A stretch of 64,000 nucleotides of DNA from Cycas panzhihuaensis (Eukaryota; Cycadophyta). The notes under the pieces were generated by a model, which did no database searches, was not told the origin of the DNA, and was given only the letters and a program-made list of their open reading frames with translations. Each line of letters starts with the position of its first letter. The stretch's first letter is position 1. Below, in pieces: positions 46,600 to 58,483 of the stretch. The DNA is taken from contig CM041465.1 of the NCBI GenBank assembly GCA_023213395.1, positions 162,881,741-162,945,740 of the forward strand, given 5' to 3'. Made by a program: the position numbers and the translations under genes.

Positions 46600-46611
46600 A
46601 CTCTAATACCA
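46600..46611 (-). promoter_or_regulatory. Element V primer-binding site, initiator tRNA-Met
   Basis: The plus strand reads ACTCTAATACCA, matching the expected GCTCTGATACCA at 10 of 12 positions with two G-to-A changes. It lies two bases from the 5' LTR. Confidence 0.85.
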
Positions 46612-46613
46612 CT

Positions 46614-47251
46614 TGTTGAGAATACAAGGTCCAACCCTTTAACTGCCACCAAGATCTATTACTTTCTTATAACTAGTTATAGAAATCGAAACATAAAATT
46701 ACATGCAAGTTCTAAAATTAGAGATTATACAGTAACAAGAAAATGAAAGCCAAACATCACATGTGCACCTAATATAACGTGGTAAAACCCTAGCAGTATG
46801 CTAGGGAAACATCCACATAGGAAAGATATCGATCTTTATTACTGCTCTAGAATGGAGAAACAGTACATCGCAATTACAGAGTGCTCTCTGGAACAACAAT
46901 CAGCCACTGCCCTCTTCATGGTACATTGCATAACATTACAACATAATAAGAAAAGCCCTAAAATGGGCTACATGAGAGGAACATCCAAGACCTAAATCAC
47001 AACCGTAGAATCTAGGGTATTTCTATCGAATGACCATGATTCTCTTTACATTTTAATAAGGTTTACATGGCTAATTTTTTGGGTTAGGGACTATCGCCCC
47101 TGAACCCCCTCCTAACGGGGGGCGTTCCACACCCCCCAGCCAAGGGGGGCTCCCACCCCCCTTGGAACCCCCCGAGAAAGATTAGGGGGGGAAACCGCAC
47201 CGAAAACATGCCATAATTTTAGGCCTATAATTGTTGTCACAATACCTAATA
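46614..47251 (-). repeat. Element V 5' LTR (right on the plus strand)
   Basis: TGTTGAGAATACAAGG to ATACCTAATA, aligned along its whole length with 41929-42567. The terminal CA has become TA. The C/G-rich block near 47095-47180 is shorter here by a few bases. Confidence 0.94.
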
Positions 47252-47256
47252 ACGGA
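47252..47256. repeat. Probable target-site duplication of element V, right copy
   Basis: ACGGA, compared with ATAGA at 41924-41928. Confidence 0.5.
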
Positions 47257-47559
47257 GAAGAAAATCTCATATAAATATGACAAGTAAAAGTTATAAATTG
47301 AGATTGATTATTTGGTTGATTGGTGATTAGTATATAGATTTATATGTGATTAATTACAATTATTCATAGTAGATCACTAATGATTATAGATAACTATAGA
47401 ATGATTTATTGACAAATTTATAGGTTATATATGATACAACTTAATTTAGATTGATATAATTTGATGTAGATTCTAGTATATGAAAAAATATAAAGAAATG
47501 AAGGCTAAGGTTAAAGAGTATAAAATTAAAAATTGAAGACATTAAACATTAAGGGAGAG
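47257..47559 (+). other. W internal 3' end and polypurine tract
   Basis: AT-rich sequence ending in AAGGGAGAG (47551-47559), a PPT that directly precedes the LTR start. This fixes the W orientation as plus strand. Confidence 0.75.
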
Positions 47560-48071
47560 TGTTGAAATATATGATTATTCTCATATATATAATGTTTAAT
47601 ATAATAGTATGATATCATATAAACCCACACCTAAAAGCATCGATAAGTGTGACATGTATACATATTCATACATACATCATATTGGATGACAAAAAATCTC
47701 AAATATACTATAGCCTATTCATGGGGTAACATAATCTATAATCATATACACATACCACTTGAAACCTTAAGAAAGGAAGAGAAAGATTAAGTTCAGAGAT
47801 GTAATCATTTTGAGATCATAATAAATTGAAACTATCAACTCTAACCTTCTCTCATGATTTCTTTTATCTTAGGTTTTCCATGTATAAATCTATTGTCTCT
47901 TCTAATGCATGTTTATCATTTATTATGGTGATGTTTATTACTTTATATTCATGATATTGTTTGATATGTTGATCATATATTATTATATTTATGTGCATAA
48001 TCCTTATGATATAATTGCTTTATTATACTTTATTGATATACTTCCATTATATAAATAAGTACATTCTAATA
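47560..48071 (+). repeat. W-family LTR, right copy
   Basis: TGTTGAAATATATGATTATTC to TTCTAATA, homologous to 31355-31843. It is followed by TGATATCAAAAA, which resembles a PBS (TGGTATCAGAGC) altered only by G-to-A changes over the first ten positions. A PPT on the left and a PBS-like site on the right is not the arrangement of a simple 3' LTR. Confidence 0.8.
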
Positions 48072-49237
48072 TGATATCAAAAAAATTAAAATTTTCAATA
48101 AAAATTAAAACTATATACATTTAATGGTTATCTATGAAACATAGGAAAATGATATAAGATATATCATTTTTTTTCCCACTTAATAGCTTATTAAAAGAAT
48201 GATGGATCATCCCACTAGAAATAAAATTATAATTATACATTTATTGCAATAAAATTTAGGAATAAGTGCAAAAAATGAAAATATTAAACCATTTAATACT
48301 TTACAAATGATAAAAAATATTCAAATCTGTGTTTTATGACACAAAGTAAAAACTATTTAATTGGTCCTCTTATATATACATCATATTAATCCCTATGGGA
48401 TTTATTTACAAATGTATAGAATCTTAACATCAAGGTTTAGCTTAGTAAGATAATAGTACAAAAATACTACCTCACTTATAAATGTAGGTTAGCAATCTAT
48501 CAATAAATGAAAAGCCACAAGTAATATGATCAAAATGAGACTATAAGAAGCTATCTTGATCATTTGTAATAATACCAATTTTTAAATATAAACAAGAATA
48601 GAAATTAAAATAATAATTTTATCCCAAAATTTGCAAAGATAGTAGAAGCTAAAAAACTATTTCTAATAGCAAAAGAATAAAGCAAATAAAATAATATGGG
48701 CTAGACCCACTATGAAAAATGGTTTGAACATTATCAAGATTAAGTTTAGCTAAGAAACTAATATTTTTTAGAGTCCATATAAATACTAAAACTCCTGACT
48801 AACCTTATAACAAACACTAGGAGTTCATGTTAATTTTAATGCTTCTTTGGAGGATTTCTAGCATCTTATTTTACATGGGAAGTGATTTGAGCAAGAGCTT
48901 AGAGTAACGTAGTGATTACAAAGGCTTTTATATACAAATATTTAAAAAATTTAACTCCAAAATAGCCTTTATATTACCACTACTAGCATGCATTCCAATG
49001 TGAAATGAATAGTAAAAACCTAAATGAAATTCATTTGTTAATTTTTATAAAGGTTGAAATACCCTCATGGTGAATATATTATGATGATGTGATTAGGTTC
49101 ACTTTATGACTTAGATTCAAATCCTTACTATAAATATTAATTACATAAAAGTATATGTGAAACTAAAAGTTATAGCACTATAGGATATACTATAGAGATA
49201 AGACATGGTAAATAAATTATAAATTAGTGTGGGTACC
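48072..49237. other. AT-rich stretch between W and element S, nothing recognised
   Basis: No protein motif and no clear repeat boundary. It may be more W internal sequence or the flank into which W and S inserted. Confidence 0.5.
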
Positions 49238-49568
49238 TGTTAGGTGTTAATTTTATATTTTGTGAATTAATAGATATCATAGATCCTACATGGTAACTAT
49301 AGGTGGACTGCAAAACCTGCATATCCATCGCTAAAGTAGTAGTTAGTAGGTAGTTAATTAGTTAGTTATATAAGTGTTTGGTTACCATAGTTGTATATAT
49401 ATTAATTTCTTGATTAGTAGGGAATTCCTTTGGGTGATCTAAGAACTCTGTGATGTGTAACAATGTCAAGGTTGTAATAGAAGATATATATGCTTATAAC
49501 ATTATATTATCTTTATATATGAGATTATGGATTAGACCATGGCACTATATTATTCTGCAAAGGATGCA
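49238..49568 (+). repeat. Element S (Ty3/gypsy) 5' LTR
   Basis: It starts TGTTAGGTGTTAATTTT and contains a TATATAAG box near 49364. It ends at about GATGCA, four bases before a PBS. The matching 3' LTR is not inside the window, so the right end of this call rests on the PBS alone. Confidence 0.6.
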
Positions 49569-49572
49569 ATAT

Positions 49573-49590
49573 TGGTTCTATTATTGAAAA
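49573..49590 (+). promoter_or_regulatory. Element S primer-binding site, decayed tRNA-Asp type
   Basis: TGGTTCTATTATTG aligns with TGGCGCCGTTGCCG, the complement of the tRNA-Asp 3' end used by Athila/Tat-type plant gypsy elements. All but one of the differences are C-to-T or G-to-A. The next bases continue the same pattern. Confidence 0.65.
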
Positions 49591-50099
49591 TGAGTTTAGC
49601 ATCTCCTAACAGGAGTTTGATTGTAGAGGTGTGGATGGTAGAACTAATATGAATGGCATCAAAGAAGGAGAAACCTAAATTGTTAACCTATAAGTAGCAA
49701 TGATAGCATTGAGATCAAGTGAAATTAGAAGGAATATATCTAGGGGAGAGAAGTAGGGAAAGGTCTAAGTAGAAGTAGTCATCAAAAGAATAAGAAAAAG
49801 ATAATATAAAAGAAGCTAGTAAGAGTTTAAGTTATGGATTCTACTATAGTTATAGAATTCACTAAAAAGGCTAAAAGTATACCTAAGGAAGTGAGATCAC
49901 CTACATTATAGGAATAAGAAGTTAGCATTGTAGGAAAAATAATGATTACATAAGGAGATATTTATCAAGTAAATGTAGAACCACTCTTGATATGATAGAC
50001 CTCAAGGGAATTCTCACCATGAGAATCCTTGCAAGATGTTCTGTTACAACTGATATCACTAATTAATTCTTTGTCATAAGTACACTTTTCAATTGGTTT

Positions 50100-51050
50100 A
50101 GCATTGACTAGTTCCCCAACAATAGAATTATCATTAACATGGTCTTCATCACTAGTAGTATCACCTATGAGATCATCTACATCATCATCCATATCTCCGG
50201 GCAAGGAGAAGTTGTCTCTTCATCCATCCAGTTTTAATAGGAGTGGAGACCCAGAAGATCATCTATTTATATATATATATATTTAGAGGATTCATAAGGC
50301 ATAAAGTAAGGATGAATTTATATATTGCTTTATAGAAATGTTATATGGACCTACGATGTCATGGTTTAGAGTTATGGAGAAATGGTTTAAAGGCTAGTAT
50401 GACATTCAAATAAAATTTAAGGAAAGATTTGAGGATAATTAAAATGATGCCTTAATAATACATAATTTGAGTACTTTGTGATATAAATATTATAATTCAA
50501 TTAAAGAGTTTGATAGAAGGTTGCAGATGTTAGCTTTAAAATTAAATTCTAAACTAGGGGATGGCCAAATTTTGTATAAGTTTAAGGAAGAAATACTATT
50601 GTATTACCAAGATAAAGTAGCAGTTATAGTTCCTAAGGAATATGTTGAAGCTTTAAAAAGAGCTCTGTAATTAGAGGAAAGACATCGTCAAAGGATGGCT
50701 CAAGAATAGATAAAGAAGGAGATGAGTTAGGCTAGTGACATTGAGTCACAACCAAAGGATGTTTATAAAAGATTGAAAAAGGATATAAAATAGGAAACTA
50801 GTGGTTCTAGCTATAAAATTATAGAACCTAATACTAGACAAGCAAGAAGTATGATGCTTGGAGTATGGTTCATAAAGATATCTTACAAATAAATTCTAAA
50901 AGTGTGTAATCAAATCACCACAACCCTCTAATAGTTATTTTTGTGATATTTATGATAAAAATATAGGGTATGTTATTGCAAATCACCTACTTAATCCAAA
51001 TTACACTCATACTACATTATAAAGAAGTTTTAGTTAGGGGTAATAGTTAT
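50100..51050 (+). pseudogene. Element S gag, inactivated
   Basis: An FNRSGDPEDHLF block near 50224-50262 is the hallmark start of the plant gypsy gag domain. After a frameshift it continues as MLYGPTMSWFRVMEKWFKG near 50339, FKERFEDN, an EFDRRLQMLALKL block near 50505 and VPKEYVEALKRAL near 50630. A degenerate knuckle (FCDIYDKNIGYVIANH) lies near 50940-50990. Many stops. Confidence 0.8.
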
Positions 51051-51829
51051 TTTTTTAGAGTCAAGATCAGTAGCCAATGAGGAAAGCACTATATAAGAAT
51101 AGGTCTTTAATACCCAATATGCCACCAAGATGATTTGTATGTAACAAGTAAGGAAATTACCGCCAAGAATATCTAGTCCTTGAAAAAGGTAGGGATAATC
51201 CTTGTGAGGATTATGGACCAAGGGATCAAGACACAATATTCTATCCGTTGGAAAAAGTAACAATAAGAAAGCTACTTCAAAAGGAGTTTGTAGAGGATGT
51301 GGGAACAATGAATTTGATGACATGGAGTGGCTATCAAGCTAAAAGTTCATAGACAATGGATGATTACCCAAATCCTATAGAAGAAAAGAATAAATTAATA
51401 GAAGTTGTTTGCATTCTATGAGAGGAATAGATAGTGATGAGTCATTAAGCTCAAGAAATAGGGGAAATGGTGTCTTACCTTCAAGAAACAAAGAAGAGGC
51501 AATACTACAGCATGAGAATGGAGTAGTTGGGAAGCCTCAAGCCTTGCATGATGTAAAACCTATTCACAACATGGAGAGTCAAAAGTGTTTGTGCGGTATG
51601 TAGGAGAGGAAGATTATAGTGACTTACCTTTTACAAGAAATTAACTAGCCTTTTTAATTGCATTTAGCATGGACCCCCACAATTTAAGGATGGATAGTAC
51701 CATTTCAATAGTTACAAACAAATGTAGTGGATGATTATAAAATACTATCAAGATCCATAGAGTTGTAGGTAGAGCAACCATAGTAACAACCTAAATTAGG
51801 ACCCCTAAAGAAGGCAAAATATGTATATA

Positions 51830-52867
51830 GATGACAGTTTTCTCTTAAGAGGAAAATTAGTGTGCCTCTAAAGAGAGGAGGTAGTTAACAAAAGAAATTT
51901 AAGGCACATCATATGAGACAAATTAAGGATGATGATCTTAGAATCTTCATAAATATTAGAAGATTTGAGGTACTTAGAATTACAATAAATAGAGGGGAAA
52001 GTATAAATATCCTTTCATACAAAACCTAGAAAAGGATAGGATAACCTAGACCAAGTGACTCAACTTTGGCCATTATTTTGGGGGATAATCATAGAATTTT
52101 ACCTATTATTAGAGGTGGAATTGTGGTCTCTTTGGATTTTGAAGTTATTAAAATAAATGAGAGGATAGAGCCATGTTCTACTTTAGTAGGTTGACCATGG
52201 TATTATGTAACTGGTATGCTTGCAGATTGGTTAGAGCAAACTTTTGTTTTAAGGAAGAATGGAAAGAAGACAAAGCTACCTTTCTTCTTAACTAAACCTC
52301 TTATAGGAGTAGAGATATAAGACATTGCATCTAGTTCCATTGTAAAAGAAAGCAGTAATTATTCTTTTGAATGTATGTACTAGCATACACTAGTAGAAGA
52401 TGATGTCGTAAAGCCAACGTTAAGTAGAGAACTATGTCCAATAGAGAACTTAAGGATGGACTCAAATAAGGAGCTATACAATTGGAAAATGAGCTATTAT
52501 AAGTTGATGGGTTGACCAATAAGCAACACTATTAAATATAACATACTAGAAGAAGATATAGATTTTGAGGATAAGGAAGAGAACTTTAAGATGGAAGTAT
52601 ACAAGTCTTTCTTCTATATACCAGTGTAATGATGTTATTATAGTTCACAAGTAATAAGTAGGGTGGTGAGAGCACCCAATTCTATCACAACTTACATATG
52701 GCCTATCACATAGGTGGAAGATTTCTTGGATGTAAACATAGAGTTTCAATAATGAGTAAATAGGAATAGAAGGCAATTAGTAAGGTTGGACACCACTAGA
52801 ATAATGGATGTCATAGAAGAAAGGAAAAAGAAAATCCTATTAACTTACACCAAAGTGAAATATAGAG
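51830..52867 (+). pseudogene. Element S protease and pre-RT region, inactivated
   Basis: The frame around 51945-52100 shows the non-chromoviral gypsy protease pattern: a SINILSYKT block near 51998, and LGDNHRILPIIRG near 52080. The catalytic Asp region reads INRGES, so the D-G/S-G triad is lost. A stretch with PWYYVTGMLADWLEQTF (about 52196-52245) and LPFFLTKPLIG follows, then an acidic linker. The sequence is cut at 52867 by element T and resumes at about 58800 with RT. Confidence 0.65.
52863..52867. repeat. Target-site duplication of element T, left copy (TAGAG)
   Basis: TAGAG here and TAAAG at 58796-58800; one transition apart. Confidence 0.6.
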
Positions 52868-53195
52868 TGCAATGGACTTTGCTCTAACAATTGCCAAATC
52901 TTCCAATGAAAGTTGATTTCTCCTTGAGAAATTTGCATAAGCACAAGATTACTTTATATTGATGGACCACTTCAAGGGGACAACCTCTAATACACAATAT
53001 CTTAATGCTCAAAGATATCCTTTACAAGAGTGAAGAGTACATATATATAAGGATACTAAGGTCGATCATCCCTCTTGACTAATGCATGTGGGACAATTAT
53101 GATAAGAGACTAGTGAAGATGATGAAGGAGAAAAAATACATCAAATAGAGAAGAGGATGAAGGTAGATGTATTAAAGGGGGTTGAATACATAATA
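52868..53195 (-). repeat. Element T 3' LTR (left on the plus strand)
   Basis: TGCAATGGACTTTGC onward; matches 58484-58795. The plus-strand AGTTCCCTACC after it is the complement of a PPT. The exact right end is uncertain by about five bases. Confidence 0.85.
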
Positions 53196-53204
53196 AGTTC
53201 CCTA

Positions 53205-53430
53205 CCTTAAAAGGATTTACCCTCAAAGCTTAAGTATTTCTAGATATTCCTAAACAATTTGCTCACCCTTCTATTTTGAATCTTCCCACGACAACTGCTT
53301 CCATTTAATGAGGCACTTATGGATCTGTCAGGAATGTAAGTTTTGCATCCTTACCTCACGAATATATTCCGGTATCAATTAGAGTTTTCTTTCATCATCT
53401 AAAAGTGGGAGTTTAGTTTGTGCCTATGCT
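53205..53430 (-). pseudogene. Element T chromodomain
   Basis: The minus-strand frame at the end of pol reads PEYIREVRMQNLHS, then KCLIKWKQLSWEDSK and EYLEILKL. This matches the chromodomain pattern (a strand ending in the LIKWK motif, then W-E). The stop after HS and the TAG after EDSK break it. Family role: chromovirus chromodomains steer integration to chromatin marks. Confidence 0.82.
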
Positions 53431-54400
53431 TGTTGATCAATGATCCTTTTTAAATAGGATACATGAAAGACATTATGGAGCTTGGATGTTGCTGGTAACT
53501 CTAATGCATAGGCTACCTCACCCACATATTTGAGGACCTAATATGGCCTATAGAATATTGGAACAAGCCTATGTTTAGCATTTCTCTTAAGTGATGTTTG
53601 TTTATAAGGTTATAGGTGAAGGTAGACCCAATCCCCCAGTTGGAACTCCCACTCATTTTATTTTTTATCTACTTGCTACTCCATCCTATTTTGAACCAAG
53701 TTGAGGTTAACTTTTAGTATCTAGAGTATATTAGCTTGTTGTTGTAGATGCTCCTCCACTGCTTACACTCTTGAAGTCTACATGTTGTAATTTTTAATAG
53801 TTAGTGGTGGATGCCCATATAAAGCTTAGAATTAACTTATTTTTATAGATGTATGATAAGTTGTATTATACCATCATTCTGTTAAAAGAAGCCATTGATA
53901 CCAATGATTCTATTTATTTAAGACATAACAACAAAGATATCCCTCTAAACACTTCTTGACTACCTTTATCTATTTATTTGTTTGTGGGTAGTAGGATGAA
54001 CTCATGATCAACTTGGCATCTAGCATTTGAAAGAGTTTTGTATAAAAGTGGATGGTGAATTTATGATCCCTATCACTGATAATCTTTTTTGATATTCCAT
54101 GGAGCTAGTGTATTTCCTTCAAAAATATTTTAGCAATCTGTTTTTCCTTATAGGTAGATTGGATGGAACAAAATTAAGTATATTTTATTAACCTATCTAC
54201 CATAAGGATTGTATTTTTCTAGCTAGTTTGGGTAATCCTATGATAAAATCTATGGATATCTTTGATTAGGTACTGGTAGAGGTTACAGTAGTCTAGGGGC
54301 CCTAATGGTTTTAGTTTTATGCCTTTGACATATTTCACAATGGGCCACCCAACTTTTTGTATCCTATTTAAGCCTAGTCAAATAAAAATATTATTTAATC
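53431..54400 (-). pseudogene. Element T integrase, inactivated
   Basis: Minus strand: the core end with LIMSSSYYPQTNK near 53980-54020 and a VVKKCLEGYL block, a YNTTYHTSIK block near 53860, then LQPYKQTSLKRN near 53600 and the GPY-like FYRPYQVLKYVGEVAYALELP near 53520, ending with LHNVFHVSYLKR near 53460. The order fits a chromoviral integrase running into the chromodomain. Confidence 0.85.
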
Positions 54401-55800
54401 CTTTGATAAATTATTTGAACTTCAGAGTTGGTGAGTTATGGGCATCATGGAGAATCATTTCTTTAATCTTGAATTATGGGCTTAAATATAATCTATTTTT
54501 ATTCCATAAGGTACTTACTAACTATGAAAACCCTTTATGAATTTCTTGGTCTTCTTAAAGATCCTCGGTCATTTGTTGGGTCCCTATGTCTTACTCCCAT
54601 TCTTCACGATCTTCTTAAATTCAAGAAGGGCTAATAAATATGATAGTGTATAATGTGGGTTCCTATTCTTTTTTGGAAAGGGCATCAACTATGACATTCT
54701 CCTTCCCCTTTTCATAAATGATTTCAAAGTCAAACTCTTACTTTTTAGATACTTATTTCTATTGCTCCTTAGAGGCTACCCTTTGGTCTAGGAAGTATTT
54801 TAGCCTATCATGGTTAGTTTTTATCTTGAAGTGTGCCCCAAGAAGGTATTAATGATATTTCTCAATTTCATACAAGATTGCCATCATTTCCTTTTCATAG
54901 ATGGAATTACCCAAGTCCCTTAGTTTTAGCCTTCGACTTTTAAAAGCTAAGGCTTGTTCATCTTATAAGAGTATCGCTCCTAACTCTTATTCCAAGGTAT
55001 CACATTTAATAGTAAATATTTTAGTGAAGTCAATTGTTACTAATACTGGTGTAGTGGTCATGGCTTTTTATAGTGTTGCAAAGGCTTCACTCACCATCAT
55101 TATCCACTAGAATGAGTCCTTCTTTAGCAATTATATTAGAGGTGTTATTATCCTAGCATACCCCTTAACAAACTTTCAGTAGTATCCTATCAATCCCAAG
55201 AATCCTCAAAGACCTTTAATATTTTTGGGTTAGGGCCAATTCTATGGTCAACCTTTACTCCATCTTGAGAAATAATGTGCCCCAAGTATTCTAACTCCTT
55301 CTTGCCAAAATTACATTTGGATTTTTTGATATATAGTCAGTTGTCTTCTAATAATTTCAAGGCCTTATCCACATGTTAAAGATATTCTTTGATTATTTAA
55401 ATATATATGAGGATGGTATTAGAAAATACTAGGATAATTTTTTTCAAGTACAGATAGAAGATTTATTCATAAGTCCTTGGAATGTGGTTGGTGTATTAGT
55501 GAGGCTAAAGGGTATGACCAAGAATTCATAGTGACCTTCATAGGTTTGAAAGGTTATTTTGTACACATCTTCTATCTTGACCCTCATTTAGTAATAGTTG
55601 TATTGAATATCCAAAGATGTGAATATAATTTCACCATGTAATTCATCAATCACTGGAATAGGAAATTTATCCTTGATTATAATTTTGTTTAACTCCCTAT
55701 AATTAAGGCACATCTAGAATGATCCATCTTTTTCTTTAACTAGTATGACTGGGATAAAAAAAGGCACTTTTGCTCTCTTAGATGACCCCTACATCTAGCA
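54401..55800 (-). pseudogene. Element T reverse transcriptase and RNase H, inactivated
   Basis: On the minus strand RT reads IPVILVKEKDGSF near 55745, [21 protein letters not shown] near 55680, [11 protein letters not shown] near 55610, [22 protein letters not shown] near 55530, and a degraded active site where Y-x-D-D-I-L is no longer intact near 55415. HVDKALKLLEDN and KSKCNFGKKELEYLGHIIS follow near 55340-55290. RNase H lies roughly 54.75-55.1 kb. Catalysis is lost. Confidence 0.87.
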
Positions 55801-56059
55801 ATTCATGTACCAACTTTTAAATTTTATTTTTTTGTTGGTATGGATACATGTATGGTTGTATGTTAGGTGGGTGACTCTTAGGGACAATCTAGATGGCATG
55901 GTCCTGCTCTTATTATGGTGGAAGTCCCTTGGGTTCTTTATTACAACTTCTTATAATTCTAGAAATAGGTGATTGTTGTAAGCTGTATCTTCTCTAACTA
56001 AGGATGGTTGACCTATGATTACATAACACCTTGTGATTATCCCTATGCTTCCCTTCTAT

Positions 56060-56580
56060 ATTAACTTCTCCATCTTATGTAAGTTGACAACCTATGATAG
56101 GGGTGGGGTGAATCCATTAAGTTGGTATTCTTGACCTTCTAAGTTAAATCGAATAAATAACTCTTGTAGGTTAAGTTGAATAGTGCCAAGAGTCTTCAAC
56201 CATTAAACTCCTAAAACCACATCGACACCTCTAATGGGGATTATAAATATTGAAGTAAATAAATTATACTCTCCCATGGTAAGCCTGATATTATGATATT
56301 TTCCACCACAAGATAGTGTTCTCCCATAAGCAACCATGACTTAGAAGTTCTTTACTAGATATAGGAAACGATTAAGTTCTTTATCTAATTTCCTATTAAT
56401 AAAATTATAAGTGCTTCCTAAGTCAATTAAGATAACCACTCATTTTTTCTTAATATACCCAATGATTTTGAGAGTTTGAAGAGTTGTAATTTTAGCTAAG
56501 GCATGGATTGAGATTGTTGTAGTATCTCTATCATCATCTATTGGTGATTCTAGCAATTTTAGAACATGTTCATTTGGTTA
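56060..56580 (-). pseudogene. Element T aspartic protease, inactivated
   Basis: The minus strand encodes LIDLGSTYNFINRKL near 56400, where D-S-G has become D-L-G. A VVLGV-type block and a stop (normally VLGMQWL) follow near 56205, then LNLQELFIRFNLEGQEYQL. This is the RVP_2-type protease of plant chromoviruses. Confidence 0.82.
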
Positions 56581-56599
56581 TTCTAGAATATTTTCTTCC

Positions 56600-57760
56600 T
56601 CTTGTTCTTCATCCTGTATATCCTTGATGATAAATAATTATTTTCTAGAACATCAATTATCCTTGTTCTATTTTTTATTTTATCTAAAGCATAACCCTTA
56701 TGACCTCTTCTCATCAACTTCTTATATGATTACTCACCGAACAGTTAGTGAATGTAACATGTCTAGGGCATGTAATACATGTGACGGTATTCTCTTATCT
56801 ATATATGGTCTCATGGACTATTAGGATACTATATTTTTTACTTCAATATAGTGTGCTAGTCTTATGGCTTATGTGATTTGTGTAGGATTCAAAAGATAGA
56901 GTTCATGTTTAATCTCATCTCAAAGTCCACCAAGGTATAATTCTAGCATTTATTCCTCATTTAGGTTCTTAGCTTGTATGGAGAGAAATTAGTATGTAGA
57001 GGTATATTCTAAAATTGTGTTGACTTGTTGAATCTTTGTGAGCTGACTAAAATAGTCATTATCCCAAATATTATCATATTGGGTCTTGAGGTCCTTAACA
57101 AAATAGTCCCAATCATAATTGAGTCCATTAACCTTCTTCTTCAACCATTGGCACCACTAGTAAGGCTCAAGTTCCATATGCAAAGAGGCTATGGATATCT
57201 TTTCATCTATTAGGATTTGGTGAAGAGCAAAATATTATTCTATTTGTGACACCTACGTTCAAACATTTTTACCATTAAATTTTTTGAGATATACCTTTAG
57301 AAGGAAGGTTAGCTTCCCTCATTTGTTATCATAATGATTATTATCCATGCCTTCATTATGGTATCCTTATTGATATATACCATCTAAATTGAGTTTCTTC
57401 TTTCCTTTGTGGTGGCAGTCATCCTCTTTAACTTGGTTATCTTTATTAATGAAAATTTTCTCTAGCAAGGTAGTCATATTGGATACTTAAAGGGCTAAAT
57501 TATTTATAGCGTGTTGTACCTCTTAAATCTTGACATTTATTTTCCCTCTTAATGAGATAATCGTATCATTGAGTCTAATGCTCTAGTTAGGGTTAATTTT
57601 AGGGGCCATTTTTTGTCTTGATTTTAACTCAATATTATCTTATTAATATAGGTTCCTAAGGAGGTTAGGCTCTTAGTGAGTATATTTTGAATGTTGTCCC
57701 ACTTATTTATAATTTTCTCTTCTTTTTCTTTTTCCTCCATTTTTTATTACTTATAATGGA
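56600..57760 (-). pseudogene. Element T gag, inactivated
   Basis: The minus-strand frame contains KKFNGKNV near 57285, YFALHQILIDEKISIASLHM near 57220, WCQWLKKKVNGLNYDWDYFV near 57135 and EEXMLELYLGGL near 56940, the retrotransposon gag pattern of this lineage. No zinc knuckle is evident. A coiled, charged N terminus probably lies at 57.5-57.75 kb. Confidence 0.8.
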
Positions 57761-58469
57761 CTAACTAACTGACCAATTATGTATACATAAACTAATAACA
57801 AACTAGCTAGATATACTAGGTTTTATAGATTGATGATGACTGACTAGGTGCATATAGACCACAAACAAATTGACCAAGTGCACTAAGATTATTTAGTTTG
57901 TAGGCCCTCTAATATTTAGATTCTAGTCATAAATAGTATCAACTTATAGAGGCTAACACTCTACTCTACAGTCACACTACCCTGTCTCTAGGATATATGG
58001 AGAGTAACTTCCCAGGTCTAACTACTTATTAGTGCACTACAAATTATAGAGGATCAATAGATTTCCTATGGTTACTTATACTAGGAAGGCCTACCTAGGG
58101 GGTCCTCTTATATACCTACAAATATATTGAGGTACAATTTCATAGTCAAGCTTTATTTAAGGCTTGGTTTAGGAGTATGATCTCTAGTCCTTCACGTAGG
58201 GGGCAGAAAAACCACGATGTGCTTAGTCTAAAATGGTAGTTCCTTATGATATTTATAGATCCCCTGATATAGAGTCTCTATCTAAATATAAAGAAAATTT
58301 GCTCAATGTTAGTGTTAGGGTAGTTGCATGATTGTAGTGTTGTCTACCCCCAAAATGTAGAAGTAATTAAGTAGAAATTTAAAATGAGAATAAATACTAA
58401 TAAAAATAAAAAGTGATGGAAATTTGACTATTCAATACTTTCGATTCTCTCACAGGCCATGGATCAACT
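57761..58469 (-). other. Element T untranslated leader
   Basis: About 0.7 kb between the PBS and gag on the minus strand, without recognisable coding content. Confidence 0.6.
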
Positions 58470-58481
58470 GCTCTGATACTA
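58470..58481 (-). promoter_or_regulatory. Element T primer-binding site, initiator tRNA-Met
   Basis: The plus strand reads GCTCTGATACTA, one C-to-T change from the complement of TGGTATCAGAGC. It lies two bases from the 5' LTR. Confidence 0.88.
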
Positions 58482-58483
58482 CT

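Larger units (their letters stand above)
41929..47251 (-). mobile_element. Element V: complete minus-strand Ty1/copia element, best preserved in the window
   Basis: This 5323-bp element has LTRs of 639 and 638 bp (about 90% identity by eye), a PBS with two mismatches and a PPT. One gag-pol frame runs from 46575 down to 42624. All open segments are mutually in frame except for a single one-base shift near 44010 in an A run. I count about 17 stops (about ten TAG, six TAA, one TGA). The protease active site is destroyed. It lies inside W sequence. Confidence 0.95.
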
